A DNA stretch of 64,000 nt, taken from contig OX104119.1 in assembly GCA_944474755.1 (NCBI GenBank), positions 49,721,657 through 49,785,656 of the forward strand. Reading direction: 5' to 3'. Numbering within the stretch: position 1 is the stretch's first letter; each line of letters starts with the position of its first letter. A program made the translations under genes and the position numbers. The DNA is from Limnoperna fortunei (Eukaryota; Mollusca; Bivalvia; Mytilida; Modiolidae). The notes beneath the pieces are model-generated. The model had not been told where the DNA came from. It did not search any database and saw only the letters and a program-made list of their open reading frames with translations. This document shows, in pieces, positions 57,201 to 64,000 of the stretch.

Positions 57201-60200
57201 CACACAGATGAGTCAGTTTTAAGACAATTTAATTTAATGAAGACAAGTAGCAGTCACTCTGATGAAGATGTATATATGTTCAGATTGTGCTAATATTTAT
57301 GCAAGTGCATTCGTACCATTTTAGATGCCATCATCTTTCAAGCGACTGGAATACCTTAACATAAGAAAATCTGTGAAAATGATCGATGCTTCCCTCATGT
57401 CAAATGATTCTGAAATCCTAGTGCAAACAATGAAGTTATGGGGGTCAATAGGAATTGCTTGAAGGTCACACTGTGACCATTACCTTTAAGGCAACAACCT
57501 GAATAATGCATGCTACAAATCCTTGTGAAATGATGGGATATAATGGTCGAATCATATTTTAAAGCCCCGAATAACAACAAAGTTAAGGTGAAACAACTTT
57601 GCCACAATACTGCAAATTGCAACCCTGAGCTTCAAGGTAGTGGTGACCCAAATTGTGAACATGACACATCACTTGATGCGTTTTCTTTTTTCTTTTTGCA
57701 TACCTGCATCACGAGGAGGTGGTGCTGCATATTTTTCAAGAGCCGGTTCACTAAAACTTTTGTTGAGTTTTTTAATGGGACCAGTTGTAACGTTTGTTGT
57801 GGCAGCTATGGGTTTACCGACTGCATCAAGTGTGACCGTTGTTGTTGTTACCAAAGAACTCTCTTTCTGAAAAGATGGAAACAAAAAAAATTATTATCTA
57901 ATTGGAATTTTATCAGGGTTTAATACTAATATTGACTGTCTACTATCCAGGCTAGTATCAACATGTTTTCGTGGTGACTATGTCAAATTATTACAAATTA
58001 ATCACTTTTGAGGTTTATTAAAAAAGCTAACAATGAAAAAATAATTATCATTTACTTTGTCCGTACATAGCTTTTGATTGCAAACTAGTGCACTATAACG
58101 ATCAAAAATGCCTTTAGTTGCAGCCTAGATATGTAGATAAATTTGAACAAAAATCTCCATTTATAGTTTTTTATTGACATTTCAAAAGAGAAACTAAGCT
58201 TGGTTTTAATCACTTACCTCTTCATCACTTCTCCGTCTTTTTGGTTCAGCCTCCTCCATGGGTGGGGCTGACGGTCTTTTATATTTTCGACCACTACGGA
58301 GATATGTTGTTTGTAAATCATCTTCTGTCTTGTCATAATCAGAATCAGACAAAATGGAATGTGTTGATTCATTTATTGTATTTAATCTAAAAATAGAAGA
58401 TAATTATTCCAAAATGAAATTTGTTTATTTTGCCAAATAGAAACTATGCGAAATTAAAGCATTTGTTTTCATAACTTAGCAAAAAAGTAGAAATGTAAAC
58501 ATGAATGGCTGACTGATGGGATGTAATAAATACATTTGACATCACGGTGTGTGTGTGTGTTGGGTAGGGAATAAAAAAGTGTGTTTTTTTTACAAGTTCT
58601 CATTCTGAATACAGCTGAAATATTGCTCACTGGACATTAAGCAAACATTCAATCAAACAATACTTATTTTTATGTAACTGCAAGGGAAAAGTATGACTAT
58701 CCAAATAATTAGGAAGAAACACAGGCAGCTCTGGCACTACAGATTTTAACAAACCCTGTTTCTGACTTACAGTACAGCTTGTGTGAAGTTAGCTTGTTTT
58801 TTACTTGCCCAAGGTGGACAGCTAAAATATTCCACTCAGCTTATGCATGTTTTAAGATCATGCAAAAGGAACTGCAATTTCACTCTTGAACCAAAAGAGT
58901 AGATTGATGTTCAGCTAAAGTTGTTGTGCACGAGGAGTGATTGAATTTTCATTTGAAGTTGACATGGATGGCGGAGCTGGACAGGAAAGACAAGCTACCA
59001 GTTATGCCCATCTTATTTCCTTTTTCACTGTGGAATTATAGAAAATAACTAAATTCTACCCAAGATATAGTTAATGCCTACCGTCTTGAAGGTGACTGGT
59101 CTATTTTCTGTTGTGTGTGGTTGTTGAGGAAGGCTAGTCTTTCCCTGTCTTGGTCATGTAACATACTCTTACTGTTTTTATCAGCTAGTAATTCTCTAAC
59201 CAAGCCAATCTGTTGGTCCTGTAATAGTAAAATGTGTATTCAAAATAAACATATTTTAACCAACATGTAAACAAATCTACCTACATGACCTTTTCTCTAG
59301 CTTGAAAATAACTTTTTTCTATTTTTCAGAATCTATTTAAACCAATAAAGACTTAACCTTTTTAGTATGACTGATACATACCAGTTCTTCTTTATACTGT
59401 TCAATTCTTCTTCTTTCCTCTGCTTCTCTTTCTATCTGAACATGAGCATGTCTGAGTTTTGTTTTAAGAAGACTGTTCTCTTCTTCCAGAGATTTAATCT
59501 TTTCTTTTAATTTTTCTAATTCTGTCTCAGCATCTCTCCACTTTCTCTGACATTCCTGTGTATTTCCCACAAATCTTTTAAATTCTGAATTTAAATTAAA
59601 ATTCATTAATATGACACACTCGGAAATACTGTACTTTTCCACAAGAAAGGCTTCTAGAGCTCGTATCATTTAGTTTAAGATCAGGGCTTGACAATAACGT
59701 TTATCCGATTGCACAGGACAAGTGGAAATATCCATCTGACAAGTAAAAACTCAGTACTCACTTGTCTGTCAGGACAAGTTAAAAAAATAAGCCTATAATG
59801 AAGTATCATAAAGAATTGAAAATGCGAGTTTGGTCAATAATTTTTCTGAATTTATTATCCAATACATTTTTTTCATAGCTGATAACATGTCAACAAATGT
59901 ATGCAAATTACTTAGCACTGGTTCGAAACTACGTATGCATAGCCCTAACTACAAGCTGCGATGGAACCAGTTATATACAACTTATGCGTGATCAAGAAAA
60001 GGCTTGAAGGAACTGAGCTTGCGGATAATAGATGTAAAATAATCTGACATCGAAACATCAACACACACATGGATCTGACGAAATTAGGTTTCACAACTTC
60101 CAAGAAAAAAAATTGTAACGTTAGCTAAGCATAATATGTATTGTTTTTAACACCCAGTGTTTTTAAATGCTGTGGTATTTTCATTGTTATAGAGGGCAAT

Positions 60201-63200
60201 TTTCTACAGCAAAATTTGACCATAATTAGCACGGAAGTGTACTCTAAGTGTAGTGGATTTTGTCTTTTCAAAACTTTCTGGCTTTGTCATTTGCATTAAC
60301 ATGGGAAAGCTGATGAACTATAGAAAATAGCTCTATCAAAAAGGGAAAAATAGCAAAATCCGAAATGGCTGTGTTGCAAAAACATATATAAATATGAAAA
60401 AGAATGGTTTACAAATTGTTGGAAGAAGGTTGGGTGTGTGTACAAAAATGTAGGAGTTGATTACACAAAATAGGTACGGTCTTCTGCAAATGTTCTGAAA
60501 AATGACCAAGTTCCCAAGACTTGAAAATTAGGAAAAAATCATGGAACAATTATATAATAGCAAGTGCACAACTTCAATACATGTGCAATCTTTCTCCAAT
60601 AACCGCCGCATTTCAAAACACAATTGTTACATAAAATATTTTTTTATTTCACAAATTAATCAGTATTCCTTAGGCTTGGACAAATTTACGAAATATTTTA
60701 GTGTGACTTACAGTACTTTTTATTCTTTGATTAAAAGTGCTCTCCCTTAGCTCTATTTTTACCTCTTATATACATGTGTATTAGGCGATTTCAAGAATCG
60801 ATTCTTTGGGATAAAGCGTAATAATTATTTCACAAATATTGATTTACTATCATGATATATGGTAGGGATTCCAGGAGAAAATTTTCCTTTCATTCCATCT
60901 TAGCTAAAATTACAGTATTTAAAAGACCAAAATTTTTAGAGAACAACACAAAAAGCAGACTGAAAATCGGTCTACAAATAAAAAAGTTATGCAGGTTTAA
61001 AGATTACAATTTTGGCATTTTTTTGCAAATGATACAGATCAAAATTAGAAGTTAGTATTTACTGAAGAAACATACATGGTTTCAAAGTTTGTCCATGTTA
61101 AACATTATAATTTTAAATTTCTCGTAAATCCAGCTCAGTGTTCAATTTGCAATTTTGTTATTACATTTGTATTTAGACATACTTAAAATGCAGTTGTCGG
61201 CCATATTGTGGGAGCCATATTTACTACTGCCTTCTGGTAAATTAACTTTAAGTATACCTACCTTACAGAGACTAGACCATATTTGTTCCAAAAAAATTTC
61301 CATTGTTATGAAGGAAAGCATTTTCTCAGAAATTTGATTCAAACTTGGAGAAAACTGCTGTTTTATTGGTTGTAAATTGCTGTTGTCTGCATATTGTGGC
61401 AGCCATTTTGAACGTGGCATTGTTACAAAAAACTTTAAGGTATACCTACTTTACTGAGACTTGGACATGTGTATTGAAAACAAGTACCCCCTGCTTCGCT
61501 TCCAATTATCTCCCCTGAATAATATCCGACAGCGACGAAAATTCTTCATGCACATCTACATATGATGTACTTCCTTCATGTAAAAGTTTCATCAAAATCT
61601 GCAGCATCCATATTGAATGTGGCATTGTGGTACAAGTCTATTAAATTATTGTTAAATACTTAATGCAGTTTATTTTTATGGATTTAAATATTTTGTAGAT
61701 CAAGTGATAAATTTCTTCAAAAATTTATTGTAAAATATGTCCTATATCACATTTTTAATATTACAAAATATGTGGTTCCACTGTTAAAAAAACGCTTTTG
61801 TTAGGATTTTGGACAAGACCAGTTTTTAGACAAGAAGATTAAGATCATTAAAGGTGGATGTTTTTTGCAGTACCCAATACAAAGTCAATAAATATTTACA
61901 ACAAACTTGATTATTAACAAACATACAAGGCCTAAATAACCCCTCAAGTTGGGTTTCAACCCATTTTGATACTGAATACATGTATACAATCCAAAAAATT
62001 GCCAAAATTGTCATCTTTAAACTTGCATAACTTTTTTATTTGTAGACCGATTTTCAGTCTGTTTTTGTCTTGTTCTCTAAAAATTGTTGTCTTTTAAATG
62101 CTATAATTTTTACTAAGATGGAATATAGGGAAATTTTTCTCCTGGAATCCCTACTTAGGCTACTAACGGAAGAATTCAGTCCTATTGCTCGTAATGTAGC
62201 AAATAAAAAATTCTAACTTCTGTCTATTTATACAAAATTCAAACATAATATTCATCTTCTTTACGTTATTAAGATTTAGACATTGCGAAACTAATGGGAA
62301 ACAATTTTTATTAAAGAAATTTTTTTTTTCATCTTTGAATATACACGTGTAAAATGCTATGTTGATAATTTTTCCTTATATGGATAATGTGACCTAATTT
62401 TATTATAAATGTGCTAATTTGCATACTATATAAACAACCATTCGGTAGTAGGAATCCAGTAATTTACATATGTATTACCCAAGATGCACTATGTCATTTA
62501 GTTTCGGGTTTCTCAATGTTATTTATGTAGTAAACGTAACTAAAAAGAGACCTGAATGTCAATTAATACAAAACACACAGCGTGTTATTAAAAACGGCAA
62601 TAACTATCACAACGAATCAATAATGATCGATTTTAAGACATCAAAGTGTCGGGAGTGATTCACTCCTGCTCTGCTACATTAAATTCCTACCCTTGCCAAA
62701 AAAAGCCAGGGTACGATTTTTCGTTCTTCAGTGGCATAAACTGTAAAGCTCTACTGGTCATGGAATAGTTCTTGCCGGCAAGCAATTCTCACCACCCGAT
62801 CTTTTGACTGTTATTGTGACAAAATTGGCATTTTAATTGTGATGAACGTAATTTGTTTTTGGTTGGAATGAAATATAAAAAATGAAGTCTTTGACCTCTT
62901 TGTCTTCAATTAAAATGGAAAAATACCAGCACAGTCACCAAATTGTTAGAATTGCTTCTGTAATATTAATGGTGAGAACTACTCTCTGACCAGTAGATCA
63001 AGAGTGTTTCATAATTTTACTGAAGTTTTATTTAATCAAAACATTTTTTTTTCCTTTTAACCATCAATTTAATTATTTTGATGAAATAATTTTACAAATG
63101 ACAACTATTTTAAGTTTAATAAATTACGCCCTTTTAATATTTTTGTATACACAAAGTTCAAATAAAAGCTAATTTTGCGAAAATACACTTTTATTATTTT

Positions 63201-63416
63201 AAGATAATTAACTTCAATACATTTTTTTTTCATTTAGAGGAGCAAAACGACCCAACACCATTATTTATAACAAAATACTTATCACTTTTTGTATCCTTTC
63301 AGTTTCACTTTCAGCCACACCACAAATTACTCACCTGGTTCTATTCCTACTTGTAAGACTTTGGCATTTCTCATCAAATCATCAAATGCTGCTAAAAACG
63401 TTAATTTTGTATCCAT
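36177..63416 (-). CDS. RACGAP1: RACGAP1 (MgcRacGAP/CYK-4), centralspindlin Rho GTPase-activating protein, 18 coding exons
   Basis: Gene-level entry. Coding exons in transcript order: 63416-63335, 59584-59382, 59218-59082, 58386-58218, 57866-57704, 57177-57078, 55352-55253, 54528-54483, 54029-53932, 53657-53604, 53336-53272, 52710-52647, 51886-51775, 50683-50578, 43516-43384, 43021-42904, 42119-42032, 36246-36177. All junctions are GT-AG with matching phases; 1908 nt, 635 residues (human about 632 from memory). Order: N-terminal segment and coiled coil (to about residue 110), basic linker, C1 zinc finger 303-351 with every zinc ligand (H303, C316, C319, C332, C335, H340, C343, C351), RhoGAP domain about 370-550 with arginine finger R403, and a C-terminal FFSSPMLN like human FFASPMLK. 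With the kinesin KIF23 it forms centralspindlin, which bundles midzone microtubules and recruits ECT2 for cytokinesis. Function is from family knowledge; domains and exon joins are seen directly. Confidence 0.97.
36687..36777. repeat. Strong hairpin in RACGAP1 intron 17
   Basis: The inner stem pairs GTTAGACAAATACACCTTC with GAAGGTGTATCTGTCTAAC around the loop TCGCGCTAAAGCGCTC. Outer arms (TTATAGCACCGCC / ACTGTGCTTTAA) extend it with mismatches. Probably a small MITE; an RNA role is only a possibility. Confidence 0.75.
38554..38616 (+). repeat. Half copy of the 40.6 kb palindrome
   Basis: GTTATTCCAGTCTTAGACAG, then GGTACATAATGTCACATTCA and TTATATTCCATGAG: one arm only of the palindrome at 40618-40754. 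Confidence 0.8.
40618..40754. repeat. Near-perfect 137 bp palindrome
   Basis: The left arm GTTATTCCGGTCTTAGACAG continues through TGTCACATTCACGGCTTAGG to TATTCCAT (about 62 bp). The right arm is its reverse complement with only about two mismatches, around a loop of about 13 bases (TCGCCTTCCGCTC). Lies in RACGAP1 intron 17. Confidence 0.93.
42032..42119 (-). CDS. RACGAP1: RACGAP1 coding exon 17 (C-terminal tail)
   Basis: Encodes Val584 to Pro612 plus two bases: PKSYLGPIHTPETFENKSKT, then WGKNAMTP. It aligns with human SLLGPVTTPEHQLLKTP and TKNTPRFGSKSK, the tail phosphorylated by mitotic kinases in human. The acceptor is GTTTTGTAG; the donor CG|GTTTGT is weaker than most in the gene. Confidence 0.92.
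42120..42903. other. RACGAP1 intron 16: nothing recognised
   Basis: AT-rich intron of 784 bp; no repeat family or exon could be supported. The 362 bp intron 15 (43022-43383) has an A-rich run near 43150-43190 only. Confidence 0.5.
42904..43021 (-). CDS. RACGAP1: RACGAP1 coding exon 16
   Basis: Encodes residues 545-583 plus one base: VMDKFFEIPESYWENFLNID, EENLYPNTYNTPQTPDGRA. It matches human LPLEYWSQFMMVEQENIDP and STPQTPD. The acceptor is CTGTTATAG and the donor G|GTACTA; the open frame beyond 42904 is intronic. Confidence 0.95.
43384..43516 (-). CDS. RACGAP1: RACGAP1 coding exon 15 (RhoGAP end)
   Basis: Encodes Arg500 to Met544: [20 protein letters not shown] then [23 protein letters not shown] is a hallmark of RhoGAP domains (human [21 protein letters not shown]). 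The acceptor is TTATTTTACAG and the donor ATG|GTAAGA. Confidence 0.97.
43750..43985 (+). repeat. Dispersed repeat fragment shared with the 30-33 kb array
   Basis: GGATTTCGTTAAACAGGAAG and GCATACCAAATTTCAAGAGA match the 1.2 kb array units, and further AACAGGAAGTAG-type sequence follows. It lies in RACGAP1 intron 14. Confidence 0.75.
44284..44402. repeat. Hairpin element in RACGAP1 intron 14
   Basis: Arms AGATTATTTACGTTTTATGA and the inverse (TTTCAAAAAACGTAAATAATCT region) with about 50 bp of imperfect pairing around GGGCTGTCGCCCT. A wider, weaker inverted pairing (about 44110 against 44520) suggests a larger MITE. A separate short palindrome, GAGATGGGCCCATCTC, lies near 44203. Confidence 0.7.
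44652..48952. mobile_element. 4.3 kb piggyBac-type element with TTAA duplication
   Basis: Ends are CCCTTTCCTCCATA (44652-44665) and its exact inverse TATGGAGGAAAGGG (48939-48952), each bordered by TTAA (44648-44651, 48953-48956). TTAA target duplication and CCCTTT-type ends are hallmarks of piggyBac. Near the right end GGCGTCATTATGGAG is repeated. No frame over about 100 codons and no recognisable DDD transposase is seen inside, so it is non-autonomous or decayed. It lies entirely in RACGAP1 intron 14. Confidence 0.85.
49180..49830 (+). repeat. Degenerate tandem repeat, units of about 200 bp
   Basis: ACATGTACCCTTATCTCAG-like sequence, CAAAATCCATTGGTCCAGC-like and AATATTAATGTTGTAGC-like blocks recur in the same order about three to four times, ending with CCAGATGGACAGACAAGGGT. 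Same general class as the GACGGAC-ending repeats. RACGAP1 intron 14. Confidence 0.6.
50364..50475. repeat. 112 bp hairpin with long stem
   Basis: ATTACCCGGGTGTATGGAAA, TGGTACCACCT pairs with AGGTGATACCA, TTTCCATACACCAGGGTAAT. The stem is over 40 bp with a loop of about 20 bases. It lies 103 bp from coding exon 14 of RACGAP1. Confidence 0.88.
50578..50683 (-). CDS. RACGAP1: RACGAP1 coding exon 14 (RhoGAP)
   Basis: Encodes Glu465 to Ile499 plus two bases: NTDKCMGESEIYQAITKLPI then PNRDTLAFLILHLI, matching human LPQANRDTLAFLMIHLQR. The acceptor is ATATTTGCAG and the donor CG|GTAAGA. The next intron is 7.1 kb and carries the piggyBac-type element. Confidence 0.96.
50959..51751. mobile_element. 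793 bp TA-flanked MITE (CCGTAAAA ends)
   Basis: The left end CCGTAAAAAGTGTCGTATTG and the inverse of the right end (CCGTAAAACGGTGCGTATAG, then TCCGCA) match. TA lies on both sides (50957-50958, 51752-51753). The inner sequence includes a second GTCCGCA/TGCGGA pair near 51650-51720. It has no transposase frame. Its right end lies only 23 bp inside intron 13 from the donor of exon 13. Confidence 0.85.
51775..51886 (-). CDS. RACGAP1: RACGAP1 coding exon 13 (RhoGAP core)
   Basis: Encodes residues 428-464 plus one base. HIDDIHVVCGCIKDFLRGLK then EPLVTYGLWKDFVHAA; the family signature KDFLRxLKEPL is intact (human SLLKDFLRNLKEPLLTF). The acceptor is GTACATTTCAG and the donor G|GTAATA. A TA-flanked MITE ends 23 bp past the donor side of this exon. 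Confidence 0.97.
51887..52646. other. RACGAP1 intron 12 with SINE-like head
   Basis: On the minus strand at about 52382-52250, TGGCAGAATGGCTAAGGTAG looks like a tRNA A box, and GTGAGTTCATTCTGA is a weak B-box candidate. The rest is AT-rich. Neighbouring intron 11 (52711-53271) shows nothing recognised. Confidence 0.4.
52647..52710 (-). CDS. RACGAP1: RACGAP1 coding exon 12 (RhoGAP)
   Basis: Encodes Gly406 to Leu427: SDSQIKELKKDFFKGKGIPN and L. It matches human [21 protein letters not shown]. The acceptor is TTATCCAACAG and the donor CTG|GTGAGT. Confidence 0.96.
53272..53336 (-). CDS. RACGAP1: RACGAP1 coding exon 11 (RhoGAP arginine finger)
   Basis: Encodes residues 385-405 plus two bases: VHCVNEVEARGLTEVGLYRV then P. 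GLYRVPG holds the catalytic arginine finger (R403; human GLYRISG, R385). The acceptor is CTTATTTTAG and the donor GG|GTTAGT. The finger is intact, so GAP activity toward Rho-family GTPases is expected. Confidence 0.97.
53604..53657 (-). CDS. RACGAP1: RACGAP1 coding exon 10 (start of RhoGAP)
   Basis: A 54 nt exon encoding GLLSDYTPVDPPYIPGII (residues 367-384), aligned with human MLADFVSQTSPMIPSIV at the entry of the RhoGAP domain. The acceptor is GTTTTTTAG and the donor ATT|GTAAGT. Confidence 0.92.
53932..54029 (-). CDS. RACGAP1: RACGAP1 coding exon 9 (C1 end)
   Basis: Encodes Asp334 to Gly366: CRASCHPDCKDSLPLPCIPT, then APSTPGGTKLTG. It completes the C1 ligand set in the spacing C-x4-H-x2-C-x7-C, matching human [20 protein letters not shown]. 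The acceptor is TTGTTCTTTCAG and the donor GGG|GTATGT. Confidence 0.97.
54030..54482. other. RACGAP1 intron 8: nothing recognised
   Basis: AT-rich 453 bp intron without a recognised feature. Confidence 0.5.
54483..54528 (-). CDS. RACGAP1: RACGAP1 coding exon 8 (C1 middle)
   Basis: A 46 nt exon encoding CGKRIGFGRMAMKCK (residues 319-333) plus one base. It matches human CGKRIKFGKLSLKC and supplies Cys319 and Cys332 of the C1 zinc finger. The acceptor is TTAATTTCAG and the donor G|GTAATG. Confidence 0.97.
54664..55115. repeat. SINE fragments in RACGAP1 intron 7
   Basis: A short plus-oriented fragment (54676-54712, CTCCTCCCCCAATGAAAC) and a longer minus-oriented copy (about 54985-55115: GCCACTTTCAGCAATTTTTC, GTGGCGTCCAGTTTTTATTG, GGAAGCCAGAGTACCCAG). 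Between them a small hairpin, CATAACATTCAGTTT/AAACTGAATGTTATATG, lies at 54811-54863. Confidence 0.65.
55253..55352 (-). CDS. RACGAP1: RACGAP1 coding exon 7 (start of C1 domain)
   Basis: Encodes Glu285 to Pro318: TPGMRKALSASKGLNRV then HFFISKTVIKPETCTP, which matches human HDFVSKTVIKPESCVP. It supplies the first His (303) and first Cys (316) of the zinc finger. The acceptor is TAATTTTCAG and the donor CCG|GTAAGT. Confidence 0.97.
55714..57047. mobile_element. Outer TA-flanked CAGTAG element, interrupted
   Basis: The left end CAGTAGATCACCCCCTC and the right end inverse of CAGTAGTCACCGTC, with TA outside, resemble the inner element's ends. The outer right half (GGCCAGATAAAGTAGGTGG, GCAAGGGGATCATATAA) parallels the inner one. 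I read this as one element with a related copy inserted in it. RACGAP1 intron 6. Confidence 0.55.
56120..56630. mobile_element. 511 bp pogo/Tigger-like MITE (CAGTAGCCCCCT ends)
   Basis: Inverted ends CAGTAGCCCCCTCTTATAAG and the inverse of CAGTAGCCCCCTCGTATAAG, each next to TA. CAGT ends and TA duplication are typical of the Tc1/mariner-pogo group. Non-coding inside. Confidence 0.85.
57078..57177 (-). CDS. RACGAP1: RACGAP1 coding exon 6 (linker)
   Basis: Encodes Asp252 to Ser284 plus two bases: SEAESDDSYYATPGNRNNNR then RKSRGKRTPGNS. It is an acidic then Asn/Arg-rich linker that corresponds to the weakly conserved segment before the C1 domain. The acceptor is TATTTTTTAG and the donor GA|GTATGT. 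The assignment rests on position, splice sites and phase more than on similarity. Confidence 0.87.
57704..57866 (-). CDS. RACGAP1: RACGAP1 coding exon 5 (linker)
   Basis: Encodes residues 198-251 plus one base. KESSLVTTTTVTLDAVGKPI aligns with human SIVAKTTVTVPNDGGPIEA; the rest (SFSEPALEKYAAPPPRDA) is low-complexity linker. The acceptor is CCATCTTTTCAG and the donor G|GTATGC. Confidence 0.93.
58218..58386 (-). CDS. RACGAP1: RACGAP1 coding exon 4 (regulatory linker)
   Basis: Encodes Arg141 to Glu197. LNTINESTHSILSDSDYDKT matches human LSTIDESGSILSDISFDKT, the linker near mitotic kinase sites that engage ECT2 in human. A basic tail, EPKRRRSDEE, resembles a nuclear localisation signal. The acceptor is CTATTTTTAG and the donor GAG|GTAAGT. 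Confidence 0.95.
59082..59218 (-). CDS. RACGAP1: RACGAP1 coding exon 3
   Basis: Encodes residues 96-140 plus two bases: DQQIGLVRELLADKNSKSML, then HDQDRERLAFLNNHTQQK. It aligns with human IQLIREMLMCDTSGSI and ALAFLNRG at the end of the coiled coil. The acceptor is TACTATTACAG and the donor CG|GTAGGC. Confidence 0.94.
59382..59584 (-). CDS. RACGAP1: RACGAP1 coding exon 2 (coiled coil)
   Basis: Encodes Glu28 to Leu95. FKRFVGNTQECQRKWRDAET is followed by a Leu/Glu/Lys heptad pattern (LEKLKEKIKSLEEENSLL, LKTKLRHAHVQIEREAEERR). This is the N-terminal coiled coil that binds KIF23 and dimerises centralspindlin. The acceptor is TTTAAATTCAG and the donor CTG|GTATGT. Confidence 0.96.
59585..63334. other. 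RACGAP1 intron 1 (between coding exons 1 and 2)
   Basis: 3.75 kb. Holds the 1.29 kb foldback element listed separately and a GGACAAGTGGAAATATCC/GGACAAGTTAAA-type repeat fragment at about 59690-59790. The rest is AT-rich and shows no exon. Confidence 0.5.
60863..62153. mobile_element. 1.29 kb foldback element with 160 bp inverted ends
   Basis: The left end starts TAGGGATTCCAGGAGAAAA and the right end is its inverse; identity continues for about 160 bp through AATCGGTCTACAAATAAAAA and CAATTTTGGCA. The interior has two related blocks (GGTAAATTAACTTTAAGTAT near 61237 and AAAAACTTTAAGGTATACCT near 61426). No transposase and no clear target duplication were found. Confidence 0.85.
63335..63416 (-). 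CDS. RACGAP1: RACGAP1 coding exon 1 (start codon)
   Basis: Encodes residues 1-27 plus one base: MDTKLTFLAAFDDLMRNAKV, then LQVGIEP. The acceptor AAATATTTCAG ends at 63423, so only six untranslated bases (63422-63417) precede the ATG. The donor is G|GTGAGT at 63334. Human begins [20 protein letters not shown], a clear match in register. Confidence 0.94.
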
Positions 63417-63764
63417 GGTCAGCTGAAATATTTTTAAATATTTTTGAAAACAAAACAAACTTAAAATAACAAAGTTCACAGTTTTTATTACAATAGTCAA
63501 TACATGCAGGCTCGCTTCCTGAGGGTTGAAAACATCTGCCTTCCATGCAGTCAGGCAAATCAAAACATTTTTGTCTTACCAAAAACTTTTTATTCTATCT
63601 TAACTGAGATAGAGAACTGATTAAAATGTGAAACTGAAAACTGACTCCCCTCCAAATGACACGAACAAAACCGGTGAAATATGGATTATGTTTTAACGTA
63701 AAATATCGAATGTCATTTCAAAGTACATATAAATAAGTAAAATATACAATGATTGATGCAATAC

Positions 63765-63999
63765 CTTGATATAAAGTGTTGAAATCTCTCAAAAATTTAA
63801 AACATCCAAAAATTCCATTCAACAATATCTCCACTTCCGTTCCCGGTTGTTTTCAAATTCAACGTATATCGGACCAATCAAAATCGCAATATATACTGCC
63901 ACCTATAAAGATAAGATAGGATAGGGGACGCTACTCGTATTATGTTTTGGCGCGTTTGAAATTTGAAACGTGACCACACGAGGGCTTGATGTTTCTAAT
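63765..63999 (-). promoter_or_regulatory. RACGAP1: RACGAP1 core promoter and 5' untranslated exon (inferred)
   Basis: Upstream of coding exon 1 the minus strand has a plausible first donor, ATCAAG|GTATTG, ending an untranslated exon at 63765. Above it are a CHR-like TTTGAA (minus, 63857-63852), a CCAAT box (63874-63878 on plus, ATTGG in transcript sense), and an E2F-like TTTTGGCGCG (63945-63954) next to two TTTGAA motifs (63955-63960 and 63962-63967). This combination is typical of cell-cycle (DREAM/MMB) target promoters, and vertebrate RACGAP1 is expressed in G2/M. The start site is not mapped; the site reading is inference from motifs. Confidence 0.55.
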
Positions 64000-64000
64000 G

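Larger units (their letters stand above)
57178..59081. other. RACGAP1 introns 3 to 5: nothing notable
   Basis: Introns 5 (57178-57703), 4 (57867-58217) and 3 (58387-59081) are AT-rich. A short (GT)n run lies near 58544-58560. No repeat family or nested gene was supported; exons 4 and 5 inside this span are listed separately. Confidence 0.5.

Noticed and set aside
57543..57923. A 126-codon plus-strand open frame
   Set aside because: It is antisense to RACGAP1 exon 5, whose minus-strand reading has splice sites and homology.
1..64000. A new multi-gene biological system
   Set aside because: Both genes belong to well-known families, and everything else that I can read is intron, repeat or decayed transposon.

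Overview
The window is AT-rich metazoan DNA with two large multi-exon genes, GT-AG introns and many short interspersed repeats. The repeat types (tRNA-headed SINEs ending in AAAC repeats, elements ending in GACGGACGG and ATAATAA, TA-flanked MITEs) are ones I associate with bivalve molluscs, so I infer a bivalve, perhaps a mussel. The species call is weak; the phylum-level call is moderate.

Both genes lie on the minus strand. On the right, from about 63.9 kb to 36.2 kb, is a complete RACGAP1 (MgcRacGAP/CYK-4) gene. I resolved 18 coding exons that join without a phase error into 635 residues: a coiled coil, a C1 zinc finger (residues 303-351), a RhoGAP domain with arginine finger R403, and the conserved C-terminal tail. 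Its promoter region at the right edge carries an E2F-like site, CHR-like TTTGAA motifs and a CCAAT box. On the left, from 24.3 kb to 347, is SMARCAL1 (HARP), an annealing helicase. Fifteen coding exons join to 819 residues: an RPA-binding motif, one HARP domain and all the SNF2 helicase motifs. The transcription start of SMARCAL1 is not located, and its 3' end may run out of the window.

The 11.9 kb between the genes (24.3-36.2 kb) has no intact gene that I can see. It holds a Harbinger-like MITE, a broken MULE-type transposase fragment, a SINE interrupted by a LINE tail, a decayed LINE reverse transcriptase, a 2.5-copy tandem array of a 1.2 kb unit, and the RACGAP1 3' UTR.

The introns are full of transposable elements. 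The most notable are a 4.3 kb TTAA-flanked piggyBac-type element in RACGAP1 intron 14, TA-flanked MITEs (one lying 23 bp inside an intron from a splice donor), a 1.29 kb foldback element, near-perfect palindromes, and in SMARCAL1 intron 6 a 47 bp tandem array whose unit copies the end of exon 6 together with its splice donor. I saw no new multi-gene system. Functionally, the two genes are a cytokinesis regulator and a replication-fork repair enzyme that happen to be adjacent.
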